Assembly: GCF_000143415.4 (NCBI RefSeq)
Contig: NW_003314280.1
Location: forward strand, 1,302,894-1,344,557
DNA: 41,664 bases
Reading direction: 5' to 3'
DNA from: Selaginella moellendorffii
Taxonomy: Eukaryota; Streptophyta; Lycopodiopsida; Selaginellales; Selaginellaceae
The position numbers and the translations under genes were made by a program. The notes under the pieces are model-generated. The model saw only the letters and a program-made list of their open reading frames with translations. It made no database searches and was not told the origin of the DNA. Below are positions 19,660 through 30,829 of the stretch, in pieces; the stretch's first letter is position 1, and each line of letters opens with the position of its first letter.

Positions 19660-21406
19660 TTATATTTTCTCCATGACGAGAGGAAGACCGTGGCGAGGTC
19701 TGAGCGTAAGTTTGAACACCGGGCAGTGGCGATACGATGGCGACAACCGAAACCGGAAGCGCTGGAGAATGGTGGCCAAGGCGATCTTGGCTTCCATGAG
19801 TACAAAGGACTGGCCGACGCACACCCGGGGGCCAAGTGAAAACGGCATGAATGCGTTCGGGTGCTTGGACGCCTTGGTGACACCATCCTTGAAACGCTCC
19901 GGATTGAACTCGTGGGCGTCCTCCCCCCAGAGCTCCTTGTCGTGGTGGATGGCGAGGATTGGAAAGGAGACCGCCGCTCCCTTTGGGACGAGGATATCTC
20001 CCAGTATGGTGTCCTCGAAGCACGATCGCATCATCACCACCACCGGTGGATACAGGCGGAGAGTTTCGTGGAGGATCATGTTGATCTAGCCATGAGAAAG
20101 AAAGCTTGAGCTCGTCAAACTCGAAAGTAACGTAAAACCTTTACCAGCTTGAGCTTGCTGATTGAATCGGCTTCTGGAGTGGCACCTTCGCAGACTTCCT
20201 GGGCCTCGGCGCGAGCGCGCTCCTGCCATTCCCGGTGCAAAGCCAGTAGCGTTATGGACCAGGTGAGCAGAGTTGCCGTCGTCTCGTGGCCAGCAAAGTA
20301 GAAAGTCTTGCACTCCTCCATCACGGCCCGATCGTCAAAAGAAGAGTTTCCACACTCGGCAAGCATCAGCCCCAGTAAGTCATGACTCTGGCCACTCTGA
20401 GCTCGCCGCTCCTTGATCAGGGCCAGCAGCAGCGAGTCGAGGTCGCTGTAGAGCTTTCTCAATCGAAAGTTTGCTGGAAACGGAAGGAATCTACGGTGGA
20501 TCAGAAAATCGTGTTATAGTACGTAAACGAAAGAGATTTGATCACCTTTTGCCTGGTATATAGTTGTATCGATCGACCTTCGAAAGCTGCTCTGGGATTG
20601 CTCTCAAGGTTTCGAAGACCTTCTGGCCTTTGAGATAGCTGCTTCCGAATGCCGTGTGGGAGATAATGTCTGCGGTTAGCTTTGAGAATTCACTGCTCAT
20701 TTCAATCTCGGGCTGCTCGCGGAGCGCTTCTTCCAACCTGTCTAGCATCTCGAGCGCGCACAGTCCGATACGGGGCACCATTTTCTGGTTTGTATGACCA
20801 AGTAATGAAAGTTGATAAGAAGTAAAGAAAGAAAAAATGGAACCTTGAGCTTCTCTAGGTAAAAAGCTGGAGCCACAACACGTCGATGGTAGCTCCACTC
20901 GTCACCTCTCACGGCAACGAGCCCTCGGCCAACTATGGAGACCAGTCCGGAAACCATTATGTCCGACTTCTCAAACTGGGTAACTTTCTTGGCAAGAACT
21001 TCTCTGATGAGCTCGGGCTCCGTGACCATGATCCTGGGCTCCGTCGCCCACCAGTAGCAATACCTCTTTCCTGCGAAGAAATCGTCCAGAGTACAGGAAT
21101 TTACGAGGAGAAGTTACCATATTCCTTGGACCACTGGTGGTAATCCAGCAACACATGCTTCACAATGTCGTGATTCAAGCCTTCCATGTCCCGCTCCTTG
21201 CCAGTATCTCTCATCTTCATCACCTGGAGCATGTTGCCGGCCATGAAAGTCCTTGGTGGCCCCTCGATACCCTGGCTTCGAATCCTTGCGTCGAGCGATC
21301 TTGGCTCCAGCCAGAACCTGGTGACAATCGATCGCCATAGCTTCGCAACCAGTGCTAGCAACACGAGCAGCACGCCCGTCCACACCGCCTTGCCAATGCC
21401 CTCCAT
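19660..21406 (-). CDS. Cytochrome P450 monooxygenase, CYP72 clan, 508 aa, five exons
   Basis: Exons (minus strand) 21406-21118, 21070-20844, 20784-20546, 20490-20145 and 20085-19660 splice with GT-AG introns of only 47-59 bp into 1527 nt in one frame. Residues about 8-25 form the N-terminal ER anchor, followed by QGIEGP. The I-helix oxygen-binding motif AGHETT is at 318-323, the K-helix ExxR (ETLR) at 374-377, PERF at 429-432, and the heme loop FSLGPRVCVG at 449-458 with the thiolate ligand Cys456. The C-terminal pattern (LSPSYRHCP...TLRPRHGLPL) is that of the plant CYP72 clan, whose members oxidise hormones and terpenoids (brassinosteroids, gibberellins, cytokinins). The family and substrate cannot be set from sequence alone. 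No defect was seen. The gene is divergent from the NPF gene at 22148. Confidence 0.93.
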
Positions 21407-22147
21407 TAGATAATAATAAAGACGTATTTTTTCGGGGCCACCCGGATGATATCCAGTTCTGGAATTTTCCTAGAAACCTGGAAACTGTTTTCTAGAGAAC
21501 TCCTTTGCTTAAGACAATCAATGCCAAATGGGACTTGGATCGTCAGAAAAATGAATAATTTGAATATAATTATTTTTAAAAAAAATTTGTTTCTGAGTTC
21601 TTTCGTTATCGCATCAGGGATTTAATGTAATGCTTGTCAAGATCTTTCAGCAAGCACTGAACACCTTGTACAATTGAAAAATCTTCTAAACTCTCAGTGG
21701 CAATCAGTGACAGTCCGTGTGATTCTGAGCAAAGATCATGCTGTTGTGGTCTTCAATGCCATGCGCCAGCCCGTCAACTTTTTGTCCCTTTGTATATCCA
21801 CGGGCTCCCCGAAAGCAAATTTCATAGACATGTTCCTTTCGATGGAAGAAGTCTTGCGGACGAGACAAGAGCGATCGGACCCAACACTTCTTTATGGTGG
21901 TATCTTTGCAGGCCCGTCATTGATCCAAAGATTAGGTGGATCATGGTTATAAATGCATCTAAAACTTGTTCTTCTTCGTGTTTGATCTCTCCGCGCTACA
22001 CGAAAAGAATCGCCATCTCCATACATGGTCGGTTGAGTGATTGGATACCTTTTCGCAAAACCTGGCTTTGATTCCGGATCGTTTTTGTGATGCATGGGCC
22101 GTGTCTTGTTTTGGCAGGAGCACGCTGTCGAGTTACACAAATCCAGC
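21407..22147. promoter_or_regulatory. Divergent intergenic region between P450 and NPF genes
   Basis: 741 bp separate the two start codons, so both promoters lie here. An AT-rich block (21540-21600) is nearer the P450. A TATAAAT box at 21948-21954 points at the NPF gene. The stretch at 22101-22117 (tcttgttttggcag) looks like a 3' splice site, so the NPF leader may contain an intron. An upstream ATG at about 22024 opens a four-codon frame. Confidence 0.5.
21948..21954 (+). promoter_or_regulatory. TATA box, NPF gene at 22148
   Basis: TATAAAT in otherwise mixed sequence, about 195 bp before the chosen ATG. Gives a leader of about 165 nt if transcription starts 30 bp downstream. Confidence 0.45.
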
Positions 22148-24299
22148 ATGAATCTCGAGGCAGGAGCCGAGGGAGACCAGCGAGCCGAGGATCCCGAGTG
22201 GAGCACGACTTGGCGAGGCCGCCGAATCGTGAAAGGAGGCTGGAAGACGAGCCCTTTCATCTTTGGTATAACTCTCTCCCTCGAGCATTCTGCAAGGATC
22301 TAGAAGATCGTCATCTCGCTTTGCTGCTTGACTTGCAGGGAACGAGGCGACTGAGAAGCTGGGAGCCATTGGACTGCAAGTGAATCTGGTGACATACCTC
22401 GTCCAGCAGCTCCATTTCAAGCCGGCCGATGCGTCCAACACCCTCACCACTTTCGGCGGGACCGCAGCCTTCACACCCTTTGTCGGTGCCATCATCGCTG
22501 ATGCGTATGTTGGTCGCTACTGGGTGGTGCTCTTGGGCTCTATCCTCTTCACACTGGTAAGAAACCATCCATCCCTCCATCTAGCCAAAAGTTTGGATAG
22601 ATAGAGCCTTCTCCTGTAGATTCTACGAGGGGAATGATCGATTAGATATAATCATTGTAAGATCGAGGATAAGTCAAAGAAGAAGAGAAGAAAACCAGAA
22701 AAAGAACAAGAGAATCAGATACTAGAAGCCTAGAAAGACTGTGGAGCACTGATTTGCTTGGTGGCTTGGCAGGGATCCTTCGTTCTCACGATCCAAGCCC
22801 TGGTTCCCAGCCTGAGACCCGACCAATGCGCGGCGAAATCATCGCTGTGCGAGCGCTCGACAGTGGGTCAGCTGGGATTCCTGTACCTCTCCTTCGTTTT
22901 GCAGGCCGCGGGCTCGGGGGGGATCCGGCCATGCGTCGCTGCATTTGGGGCGGACCAATTCAACGAGGAGGATCCCAAGCAGCGCACCCAGATCCTCCAC
23001 TTCTTCAACTGGTACTACTTCACACTCCAGCTCGCCACGCTCATCACCTCCACCGTGTTCGTGTGGATCCAAGACAACGTCGGCTGGGCCGTCGGATTCG
23101 GCCTCCCCGCCGTGCTCATGGCGCTGTCCGTCATCAGCTTCGTGGCCGGCACGCCCATCTACCGGACCGCCCGCCCCACCGGCAGCCCCATCACCAGGCT
23201 CTTCCAGGTCATCGCCGCCGCCGTGAAGAAGCGCAAGCTAGAGCTGCCGAACGATCCGATGGAGCTGTTTGGGGCCAAGGACAAGCTCCACTCGCCCACG
23301 CGGCTGCTCCACACGGATCAATTCAGGTGATATTACCCGTACCTCTGTTTTTAGGTCTCTTGCCCCTTTTCTTTTAGGGTTCTTCCAAGATTAGGGTTCT
23401 TCTCACATTTCCATATCCTGCGCTCTGCCAGATTCCTGGACAAAGCTGCGATCGTAACAGACGATGACCAGCGGCGCAGCGGCGGCGATGTGGACCCCTG
23501 GAAGGTGAGCAGCGTCCACAGCGTGGAGGAGCTCAAGCTGCTGCTCCGGCTGCTACCCATCCTATGCACGGGCGTGCTCGTCTTCACGGCGTGGGCGCAG
23601 CAGGGCACCTTCTGGGTCCAGCAGGGCCGGACAATGGACCGCCGCCTCGTCGCCTCCAGCTCCTTTGAGATCCCGCCCGGATCGATGACGGCATTCACCA
23701 CTCTCGCGCTGCTCGTCCTCATCCCGGTCTACGACAAGCTGGGGATCCCAGTGCTGCGCCGGATCACGGGCCACCCCCGCGGCCTCACCTCCCTCCAGAG
23801 GATCGCCATCGGCCTCGTCGTCTCCATCCTCGTCATGGTGGCCGCCGCCGCCACCGAGGTGAAGCGGCGCAGCGCCGCCGCCGCCGCGGGGCTGCTCGAC
23901 TCCACCGACCGGACCATCCCCATCTCGATCTTCTGGCTGCTCCCGCAGTACGTGCTCATTGGGGTGATGGAGCTCTTCCTCTCCATCGGCCAGATCGAGT
24001 TCTTCTACGATCAGTCGCCCGAGAGCATGCGAAGCATGGCCACGGCGGTGTTTTGGATGGTGATTGGCGGTGGTAGCTATTGTAGCACCGCGATGGTGAG
24101 CGCCGTGCACGCCATGACCAACTGGGTGCCCGATAACATCAACCGCGGACGGCTGGATTTGTTCTACTGGATGCTGGCGGGGATCCTGACCGTCAATCTC
24201 GGCGTCTACTTGGTGGTGGCAAGGTGGTATAGGTACAAGCGCTGGAACGACGTGCCCGAGGAAAATGGGAAGGTTTTGAAAAAGGTGGAGCAAACTTGA
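22148..24299 (+). CDS. NPF (NRT1/PTR family) proton-coupled transporter, 585 aa, four exons
   Basis: Exons 22148-22265, 22339-22556, 22773-23326 and 23432-24299 join with GT-AG introns of 73, 216 and 105 bp into 1758 nt. The protein belongs to the major facilitator POT/PTR family (plasma or vacuolar membrane, 12 helices expected). Family marks: GGWK near residue 33, the ExxEK motif E42-E45-K46 in helix 1 required for proton coupling, FGADQF at 170-175, FFNWYYF at 189-195, and FFYDQSPESMRSMATA in the C half. Plant members move nitrate, peptides or hormones such as ABA and gibberellin; the substrate here is unknown. I chose ATG 22148 because it gives the usual short N-terminus; an in-frame ATG at 22094 would add 18 residues, but a likely 3' splice site at 22117 argues against it. 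Exon 3 and 4 codons are very GC-rich at third positions. Confidence 0.93.
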
Positions 24300-24313
24300 A
24301 ATGTATAGTCATC

Positions 24314-24319
24314 ATTAAA
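24314..24319 (+). terminator. ATTAAA polyadenylation signal of the plus-strand NPF gene
   Basis: ATTAAA lies 14 bp after the stop at 24299. The opposing gene's stop is at 24360, so cleavage 15-30 bp downstream would fall at or inside that gene's 3' end. Confidence 0.4.
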
Positions 24320-24359
24320 GACCAATGTAATCACACTGTATGATATATCTCCTCTCTAT

Positions 24360-26428
24360 CTAAATCATCGCAATGGGAGCTTGATCGTCGGCGTCGGCGT
24401 AGTCCGGCTTTGTGTACGTGTAGAACGTAGAGACCAGAAGGTGAACCACGAAATCGACGGCCAGGCAGCCCGCCAGCACCCAGTAGAAGTACTCGAGGTT
24501 CCCGGTCAACGAGAGCCAGCCCTGGTCGCTGGTCGGGGTCCTCGTTGACCGCTTGATGAGCGCCACGATGGCGGTGCTGACGTAGTTGCCAGTGCCGATG
24601 ATCGCCCACACCACCGCCGCCGCCATGCTCCTCATGCTGGGCGGCGATTGATCGTAGAAGAACTCGAGGTAGCCGATGGTGACGAAGGCCTCGGAGAGGC
24701 CCAGCAGGCAGAACTGGGGCACCAGCCAGAAGCACGAGAGGGGATGGGCGAATCCGAGGCGCCGCCGCTTCACCTCCACCGCGCCCGCCACCAGCATCGC
24801 CGAGGCGGCGAAGGTGATCCCCACGCCGATCCTCTGGAGGAAGGTGATGCCGCGCGGGTTCCTGGTGACCTTGGCGGCCAGCGGGACAACGAGCTTGTCG
24901 TAGAAAGGGAGGAAGATCATCATGGTGAGGAGGGAGAAGACCGGGAGCGTCGCGGGCTGCATCTTGAAAGCGTGCGGGGAGGATCCCATGCGGAGATCCA
25001 TGACGTAGCCCTGCCCGATCCAAAACGTGCTCTGCTGCGACCACGCCACGAAGATCGGGATGCCCGTCGCCCACACGGGCGTCATTCGCAGCAGCGATTT
25101 GAGCTCCTCTACATGGCTCACCGGGCATAGCCTCCACGGATCGATCTTTTCGGAGCCGTGGTGCTCTCCGTCGACGATTGTGGCTGCTCGGTCCAGAAAC
25201 CTGCGATCAGAGTTTCGATCGATCACTCGGGACTATGATTCTTCGTGTCAACTTCACGTACCGGTATTGCATTGTGTGACGAAGAGTGATGCCGCCAGCG
25301 CCAGCTTTGGGCGCCTCATTGTTGAAGAGCTCCCTGGGATCGTTGGGAATATCAACGCGCCACTTGCGACAGACAGCGACGACGACCTGCGCGAGGCGGG
25401 TGAAGGGGCTGCCGGCGGGAGAGATCTTCCTGTAGAGCGGGGAGCCGGCCCAGAAGAGCGCCACCGCCACCACCATCGCCACCGCGGGGATGCCAAACCC
25501 CCACACCCAGCCAAACGTGTTTTGGATGTAGACGAGCAGGGTGGTGCTGGTGACCATGGCCGCCACCACGAAGAAGTAGTACCAGTTGAAGTAGCTAAAG
25601 AGCTGCTTGCGCTCCACGGGGTTATGCTGGTCGAACTGGTCCGCCCCGAAAGATGGCGCATTTGGCCTCACGCCCCCGGCGGCGATGGCGATGAGCACGA
25701 AGGCGGCGTAGAGGTAGCCGAGGCAGTCGTGCTTCTTGCAATGCGGAGGCTTGGTGGACGGGAGCTTGGCCTCGATCACCATCACGAACAGGGCCTTGTA
25801 TATAAGATCATGAAAACCACGCATCAAAACGGTGTGAAGGTCTTCCAAGAAACACCAAGAACAATCAAAGTTTGACCATCCTTTTTCTTTTTTGTTTAAA
25901 AAGAGGAGGGAGTTTACCGCGACATAGATGGTGGAGGCGATCAAGATTGTTGCGTATCGCCCGATCATAGCGTCCGCCACGAAGGCACCCAGCAGTGGCG
26001 TGTAGGAGCACATCCCCATGAAGTTTGTGATGGTGTTTGCGGCGTCCACCAAGTCGAGCTTGAGCCGGTGCTGGAGGTAAGCCATCATGTTGAGCATGAT
26101 CCCCAGCGACGCCAGGAAATCCATGGCTCCACAACCTGTGCGGATCGAGAAATTCACAAAAAGGGGGCTCGAGAAAACAAAGATAGTTACTGAAGATGTA
26201 TGGCGCTGTTCTCCACCCGCCTTTGTTTCCATGGCGACGATCAGCTGGCACCATGTCGCTCGCGATCGGCTTTTGATCCACCATGACTTCTTCCCCGGGG
26301 AAATCGCCCGTGGGCTTCGCATTCCCGTGCTCAGGACTGGTCCCTTGCGATTGCTCGTCCCTCTTTGTTCCTGGCAGAGCTTTTAAGTCTGCTGTTGGCG
26401 ATTGGGCGGCACCATTCTCCATCGCCAT
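24360..26428 (-). CDS. NPF (NRT1/PTR family) transporter lacking ExxE[K/R], 609 aa, four exons
   Basis: Exons (minus) 26428-26191, 26135-25918, 25794-25262 and 25200-24360, with introns of 55, 123 and 61 bp, give 1830 nt in frame. Same intron positions and phases as the facing NPF gene; exon 2 is exactly 218 nt in both. Family marks: GGWR near residue 70, FGADQF 201-206, YFNWYYF 220-226, FFYDQSPPSMRSMAAA. In helix 1 the paralogue's ENxxEK-type site is replaced: E, E and K align with Gly82, Asp85 and Phe86 (CGAMDFLASLGI). The frame is otherwise intact, so it is probably a working transporter with altered coupling. The N-terminal tail is long (about 70 residues) and hydrophilic. Start ATG 26428 begins MAMENG; further in-frame codons lie upstream, but nothing there looks like NPF sequence. 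Confidence 0.92.
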
Positions 26429-26999
26429 GGTGGTCGATCGAAGAGAGGGAAGCGGGAGGAAATGCGCCACAGAAAAGAGCGAAAATGGCCTAGTTTTGTG
26501 GCCGAATAAGATGTCACGCGTGGTGCCAAACATCCATAAAGGGCCCAGAACCTGGAGAATGACACCATTTCTGGCGTCATGCATATCAACTTCTACGGTT
26601 TGTCCATGCCTGCTGTGCAGCCAACCACGATTCTAACGCCCGCTATCTTGTGGGTGTTTTGGTATTGATCAGCAAGCGTCATGGTGTTTATAGGGGCTAA
26701 ATCAAAGCTTGTACCGAGATTTCCGTTTTAATAAAGATTGAAAGCCTGAGTTGAGTGGGAACTTCCTGGACAATTTTTGTACATCAGAGAGATCGTGACT
26801 TAATGCCTGGGTCGTGTGAGCCTTATGAAGGAGCGCTGCATTGGCGTGTCTCTAGCTCAGCCTTTGCTTTGCTTCCACACTAAGAGTGTTCTGGATTTCA
26901 CGAGATTTTGAAGGTGATCTAGAAGATTTGACGCATTAGTTACAAGATCAAGGAATCAGGTGTAAATCTAAAACTACTTATATAAGCCAGTTATAGACC
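26429..26999. other. Upstream region of the minus-strand NPF gene
   Basis: Promoter and leader of the gene ending at 24360 must lie here. The first 200 bp are GC-rich like the gene; beyond 26650 composition falls to AT-rich. I saw no convincing TATA box on the minus strand and no other gene. Confidence 0.4.
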
Positions 27000-27460
27000 A
27001 AGAAACCAGAGAATATATTTCAAATATTTAGGCATATTTTAGGATATTCTTTAATCTAATGGTTAATTATATTTAATATTAATACTTTCTGTTTATTTAA
27101 GCAATTGGTCTAAAATATACTTGGATATTCAAGGATATTCTACCATCTAATGGTTATTATTCATTTAGATAGTCTTGTATCAACACTTAGTATATTTTAG
27201 TTGATTTTACTATCTAATGTGAGCTTTTTTATTAATCATAAACATTTTTATTATAAATTTCCAATTGATCAATTGGATTAATAAATAATTATCACTACTA
27301 TTAAGTAAACCAAATGCAAAAAACAACAAATTATTAGTAATACCTTAAATATCTAGGTGGAATATTTCTCAATCTAATGGTATTATAATTTCTCTAATTC
27401 ATTTGTCATCAAATTTAATATTAATATTCTTGCACATTATTTATATAAACTATATCTAAT
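27000..27460 (+). repeat. AT-rich dispersed repeat, right of the gene island
   Basis: Same family and orientation as 19080-19620: shared cttggatattc-aggatattctaccatctaa, then rttattcatttaga, then cactactattaagtaaac. Divergence is high, so it is not a recent duplicate. Non-coding. Confidence 0.6.
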
Positions 27461-29824
27461 TCTAACGGTTAAAAGAGTGCTAGCATTGATGTGGAATAGA
27501 ATCAAGAGGAAGGGGAGCAAAACCAATGTCACCATAGCCAGATTCCTCCTTTAGTTGATCACTCTACTAATTATAAGGTAATGAGTCCTTGGGATTTTAC
27601 ACAATCAATAGTTATAACAATAATAATGCTTATTAGTCAATGTAATACTTTTAGAAGGCCATCAAAGAAGTAAGTATGCTTTATATAAAAAAAAAATCTA
27701 ATTTTTTAGTTATTTTCTTGAATTGTTTCCCTTGCTTCTCTAATTTGCAAAGCTAGCTAAACAGCAAGGTTGGAAAATGTGTGGTGATTGTATCTTATGT
27801 CAGCTTTACACTTTCTTGCATTGACAAGTGAGCATCTGGAAGAATGGGAAGAGTTAGAGCCTATTACTTTATTAATCCAGAGTTTTGGGCTTTTTGTTTT
27901 GGCATGGTGTGTTGTTATGAACAATTTAAGAGTTGTAACATTAAAAGTTCTTATTACTTATGTGTTGAGCAAAGGTTAAAGTGTTGACTTATTTATTTTA
28001 TAGATAAAATGTATCAATTGTAATTGTAATAAAACACACAAGAGAGTTATTCACAGTTGAATATTAAGTTGAATTGCCTCCACTACTTTTGTTTAATCTT
28101 GGACTTAATAAACTCTTGTGATATTGAATCAAATAGTATTTAAAGTCAATGAATTTTGAATGTTAACTACCACACAACCATTAATACCACTTTTATCTCC
28201 TTCTAAAACTCACTAGGTTTGATAAGTCTGACAAGAATTATTGGTGGTGGCATTTGATTGCTCCTTTAAGAAGATTTCCAACATGATTGTAAAGAAAGAT
28301 TAATTTCTTTAACAATCTTTATGAAAGAAGTACTAATGAAAGTTCTAAAAAATTTCAAGGAATATAGCTTGTTGTCCATATTCTATTATGTTTTAAAATT
28401 CTTAAATTACTAAAAATAAATCTTTAGTGACATAATAAAAGGATCTATTTTGAAGTTGATCCGTCCAAAGGTTCCTTATTAACTTTACTTTCTTGTGGCT
28501 TACATTCTAGATTCCATCTCATCTTTAATTGGTGCTCCAAGTATGGCTATATTCATAAGAAGTATCTATGACAGCACTTTCTTTGTGTGACAGTTTAAGA
28601 TAAAAGACCAACTTGCATTTGTGTTAGCCTATTCAAGAAAGAACTGAAAGTTTTTAACTTTTCATATACTTTTCAAAGATCCTCTAGAAGGAAATTATCT
28701 ATTATAATTTTCATTATCTTGTATTAGTAGTTTTTAAATATGAAAAAGAAATATTAAGGTACTAAGGAAGATATTGCAAGCATGAGCTATATACATGGGC
28801 TTATTCTTCTTCTACTGGATTAGCTCATGGTCCTTCATATAGACTGAAATCATTAAGAGGATTCCTGTAAATAGTTAATTTCAACAAGAAATAAGACAAG
28901 TTAGTGTGGTTTTAAGACTTTTATTTGATTGATGTAAGATTCACATTTTTTTTCTAAGCATCTAATAGGAAAATGAGAAATAAATATTTTATTATCTTCC
29001 AGTATTTATGGCTTTATGGATGCTATATTGTATAAATAGTAAAAAATAATGACTTGAGAGACAATTTATTAACTGTTAAATATAAAGGGAAAAGGCCCAT
29101 GAATAAAAATGTACCCCCTTTTCCAATCAGTTAAGGGTTACATGATTAAAACTGTCATGTGTACAGCAATTTAATATGCTATATAATATTAAAATTATGA
29201 AAATTAACTAATTTTTGAGAAAAATCTATAATAATAAAAAGGAGTTGCTAAACTTTTGGCATTAAATATCTTTAAGTTTGAGTAATATTATATTAAATGA
29301 CCTCCTGGGAAATTCAAATTTAAAAGCTTACAAATTCCAAAAACTTATACATTTCTTGTCATATTCATGCTTTAGCTAAAGTTCCTCTTTTTATTTATTT
29401 TACAAATCACTCTCAAACTTGAACAAACCTTGCCTAGATCAGTCTCACTAATCCTTTACATCTTATTCTTGAGCTAAGTTATGACAATGGCATTCCATGA
29501 GAGGACACCATACACATAGTGACCCTTACTCAATCTAGTTTATATTTCCAATCCTATTCCTCCCCAAGGAATCATTTTAAAATTTTGATTGATGATTAAA
29601 TATTACCTATCAAGCCAATCAAGCCTAAAGCCAAGTACTTGGCAACTTTGGACTGATTTCTGATTTTTATTTTACTTTTTATTTATTTATTTTTACAGTA
29701 CTTGAATCATGTTATATGAAGATGCTATTGGATCTCTTAAGTATAAAAAATCTAAAAATATTTATAGTAATGTGTAGTGTATGTGATTAATATATTGTCA
29801 TCATTGATTTTTGAATCTTATATA
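27461..29824. other. AT-rich gene-poor DNA
   Basis: No supported gene. Frames are short and broken. Text around 28020-28130 (taataaaacacacaagagagttattcac) has the look of an old retroelement LTR, but no partner copy was found in the window. Confidence 0.4.
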
Positions 29825-29836
29825 TAGTATCAGAGC
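29825..29836 (+). other. Orphan primer-binding-site-like motif (initiator tRNA-Met type)
   Basis: TAGTATCAGAGC differs by one base (G to A) from TGGTATCAGAGC, the sequence complementary to the 3' end of initiator tRNA-Met that many plant LTR elements use. It could mark the end of a left LTR of an eroded element, cut off at 29952 by the next one. A 12-bp match in AT-rich DNA is weak evidence. Confidence 0.35.
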
Positions 29837-29951
29837 AAATAGCAAATGGCATATAAGTTCAATTTTCATTAATTAGTGGCTACTTAAAATATAATATACC
29901 CTTGCTAAAAATTAATATTGAACAAATACATTGTTGTAGTTCTAAAATGGG

Positions 29952-30233
29952 TGTAAGCTCATGCAAGGCACATTGGAAGATGTTGCCTTGCAAAGAAACT
30001 CACCTTGTACACGTATTCCCAACTTTTGCCAACCCAAGACTCCACATCCTAAAGCTTCCCATACCATGCATCTTCTAGTATCAGCCAAGAACTCCTCCAG
30101 GATATGCCAGCCAATCCCCCCACTAACAACCCCATCTCCCCATGTCAGATTCCCAACTGCATTAGTGTTGTACATGTCCTCTAACAAAGGACTTGCCTCA
30201 AATCCTCCTATGGATCAATATGGGCCACTATAG
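29952..30233 (-). repeat. Left (3') LTR of the decayed minus-strand element
   Basis: Shares with 34503-34757 the blocks atcagccaagaactc/attagccaagaactc, gctaacaacaccatc/actaacaaccccatc and tcctcctatggatcaatatg. Reads toward ...GAGCTTACA on the minus strand. Confidence 0.7.
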
Positions 30234-30829
30234 GCCAGCTGAGTCGTTGACAATGTGGAGGGGTCAAAGTTGAGTGTGTCATATCTCATTTCCGAGGTTA
30301 ATACCTCTCTTCTACATTGCCTTGAGCTGATACCCAGAACTTCAACTTGTGAATTTGCTATGTAATGATGAATGGTCCTTCAAACTTCACCTAGCCTTTC
30401 CATCCTTGGACACCTTGTTGAATGATCTTCAGAAATACACATGCTTGGCAATTCTCTTGTTGAAGTTTCTAGCATAATGTTCCTGCTCATGTCAAATGTT
30501 AGTTTTTGCATGCTCAGCTCAAGTCCTACAGTTCTTGGCTAAATGCTCAATGTATTTCACGAAGTCTATGCTCTCCTCTAGAGCTGGCATGTCAAGCATT
30601 AGATGTTGTGGCTTCCTTGACCTCTATAAAGCAACTCAAAAGCCCATGGACTCATGTTTAGAGGTCCAACTTCATTGTCAGATGTTGTAACAAAGTCAAA
30701 AGCTTAGGTTTATCCTTGCAAATGGCTCTAATACAGGCACACTGGATGCTCAACATGTGTGACTGTGAGTTGGCTTGCAATGTAAAGATGCATTTATAAA
30801 CTTCCCTACACTGGCTTCATACCTTTTCA

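Noticed and set aside
21674-21952. 92-codon frame in the divergent promoter region
   Set aside because: No recognisable family, no conserved pattern, and a TATA box lies at its 3' end. Treated as chance.
22754-24293. Long overlapping frames in other phases and on the minus strand of the NPF gene
   Set aside because: Shadow frames caused by high third-position GC; the NPF frame carries all conserved motifs. The same applies opposite the minus-strand NPF gene and the P450.
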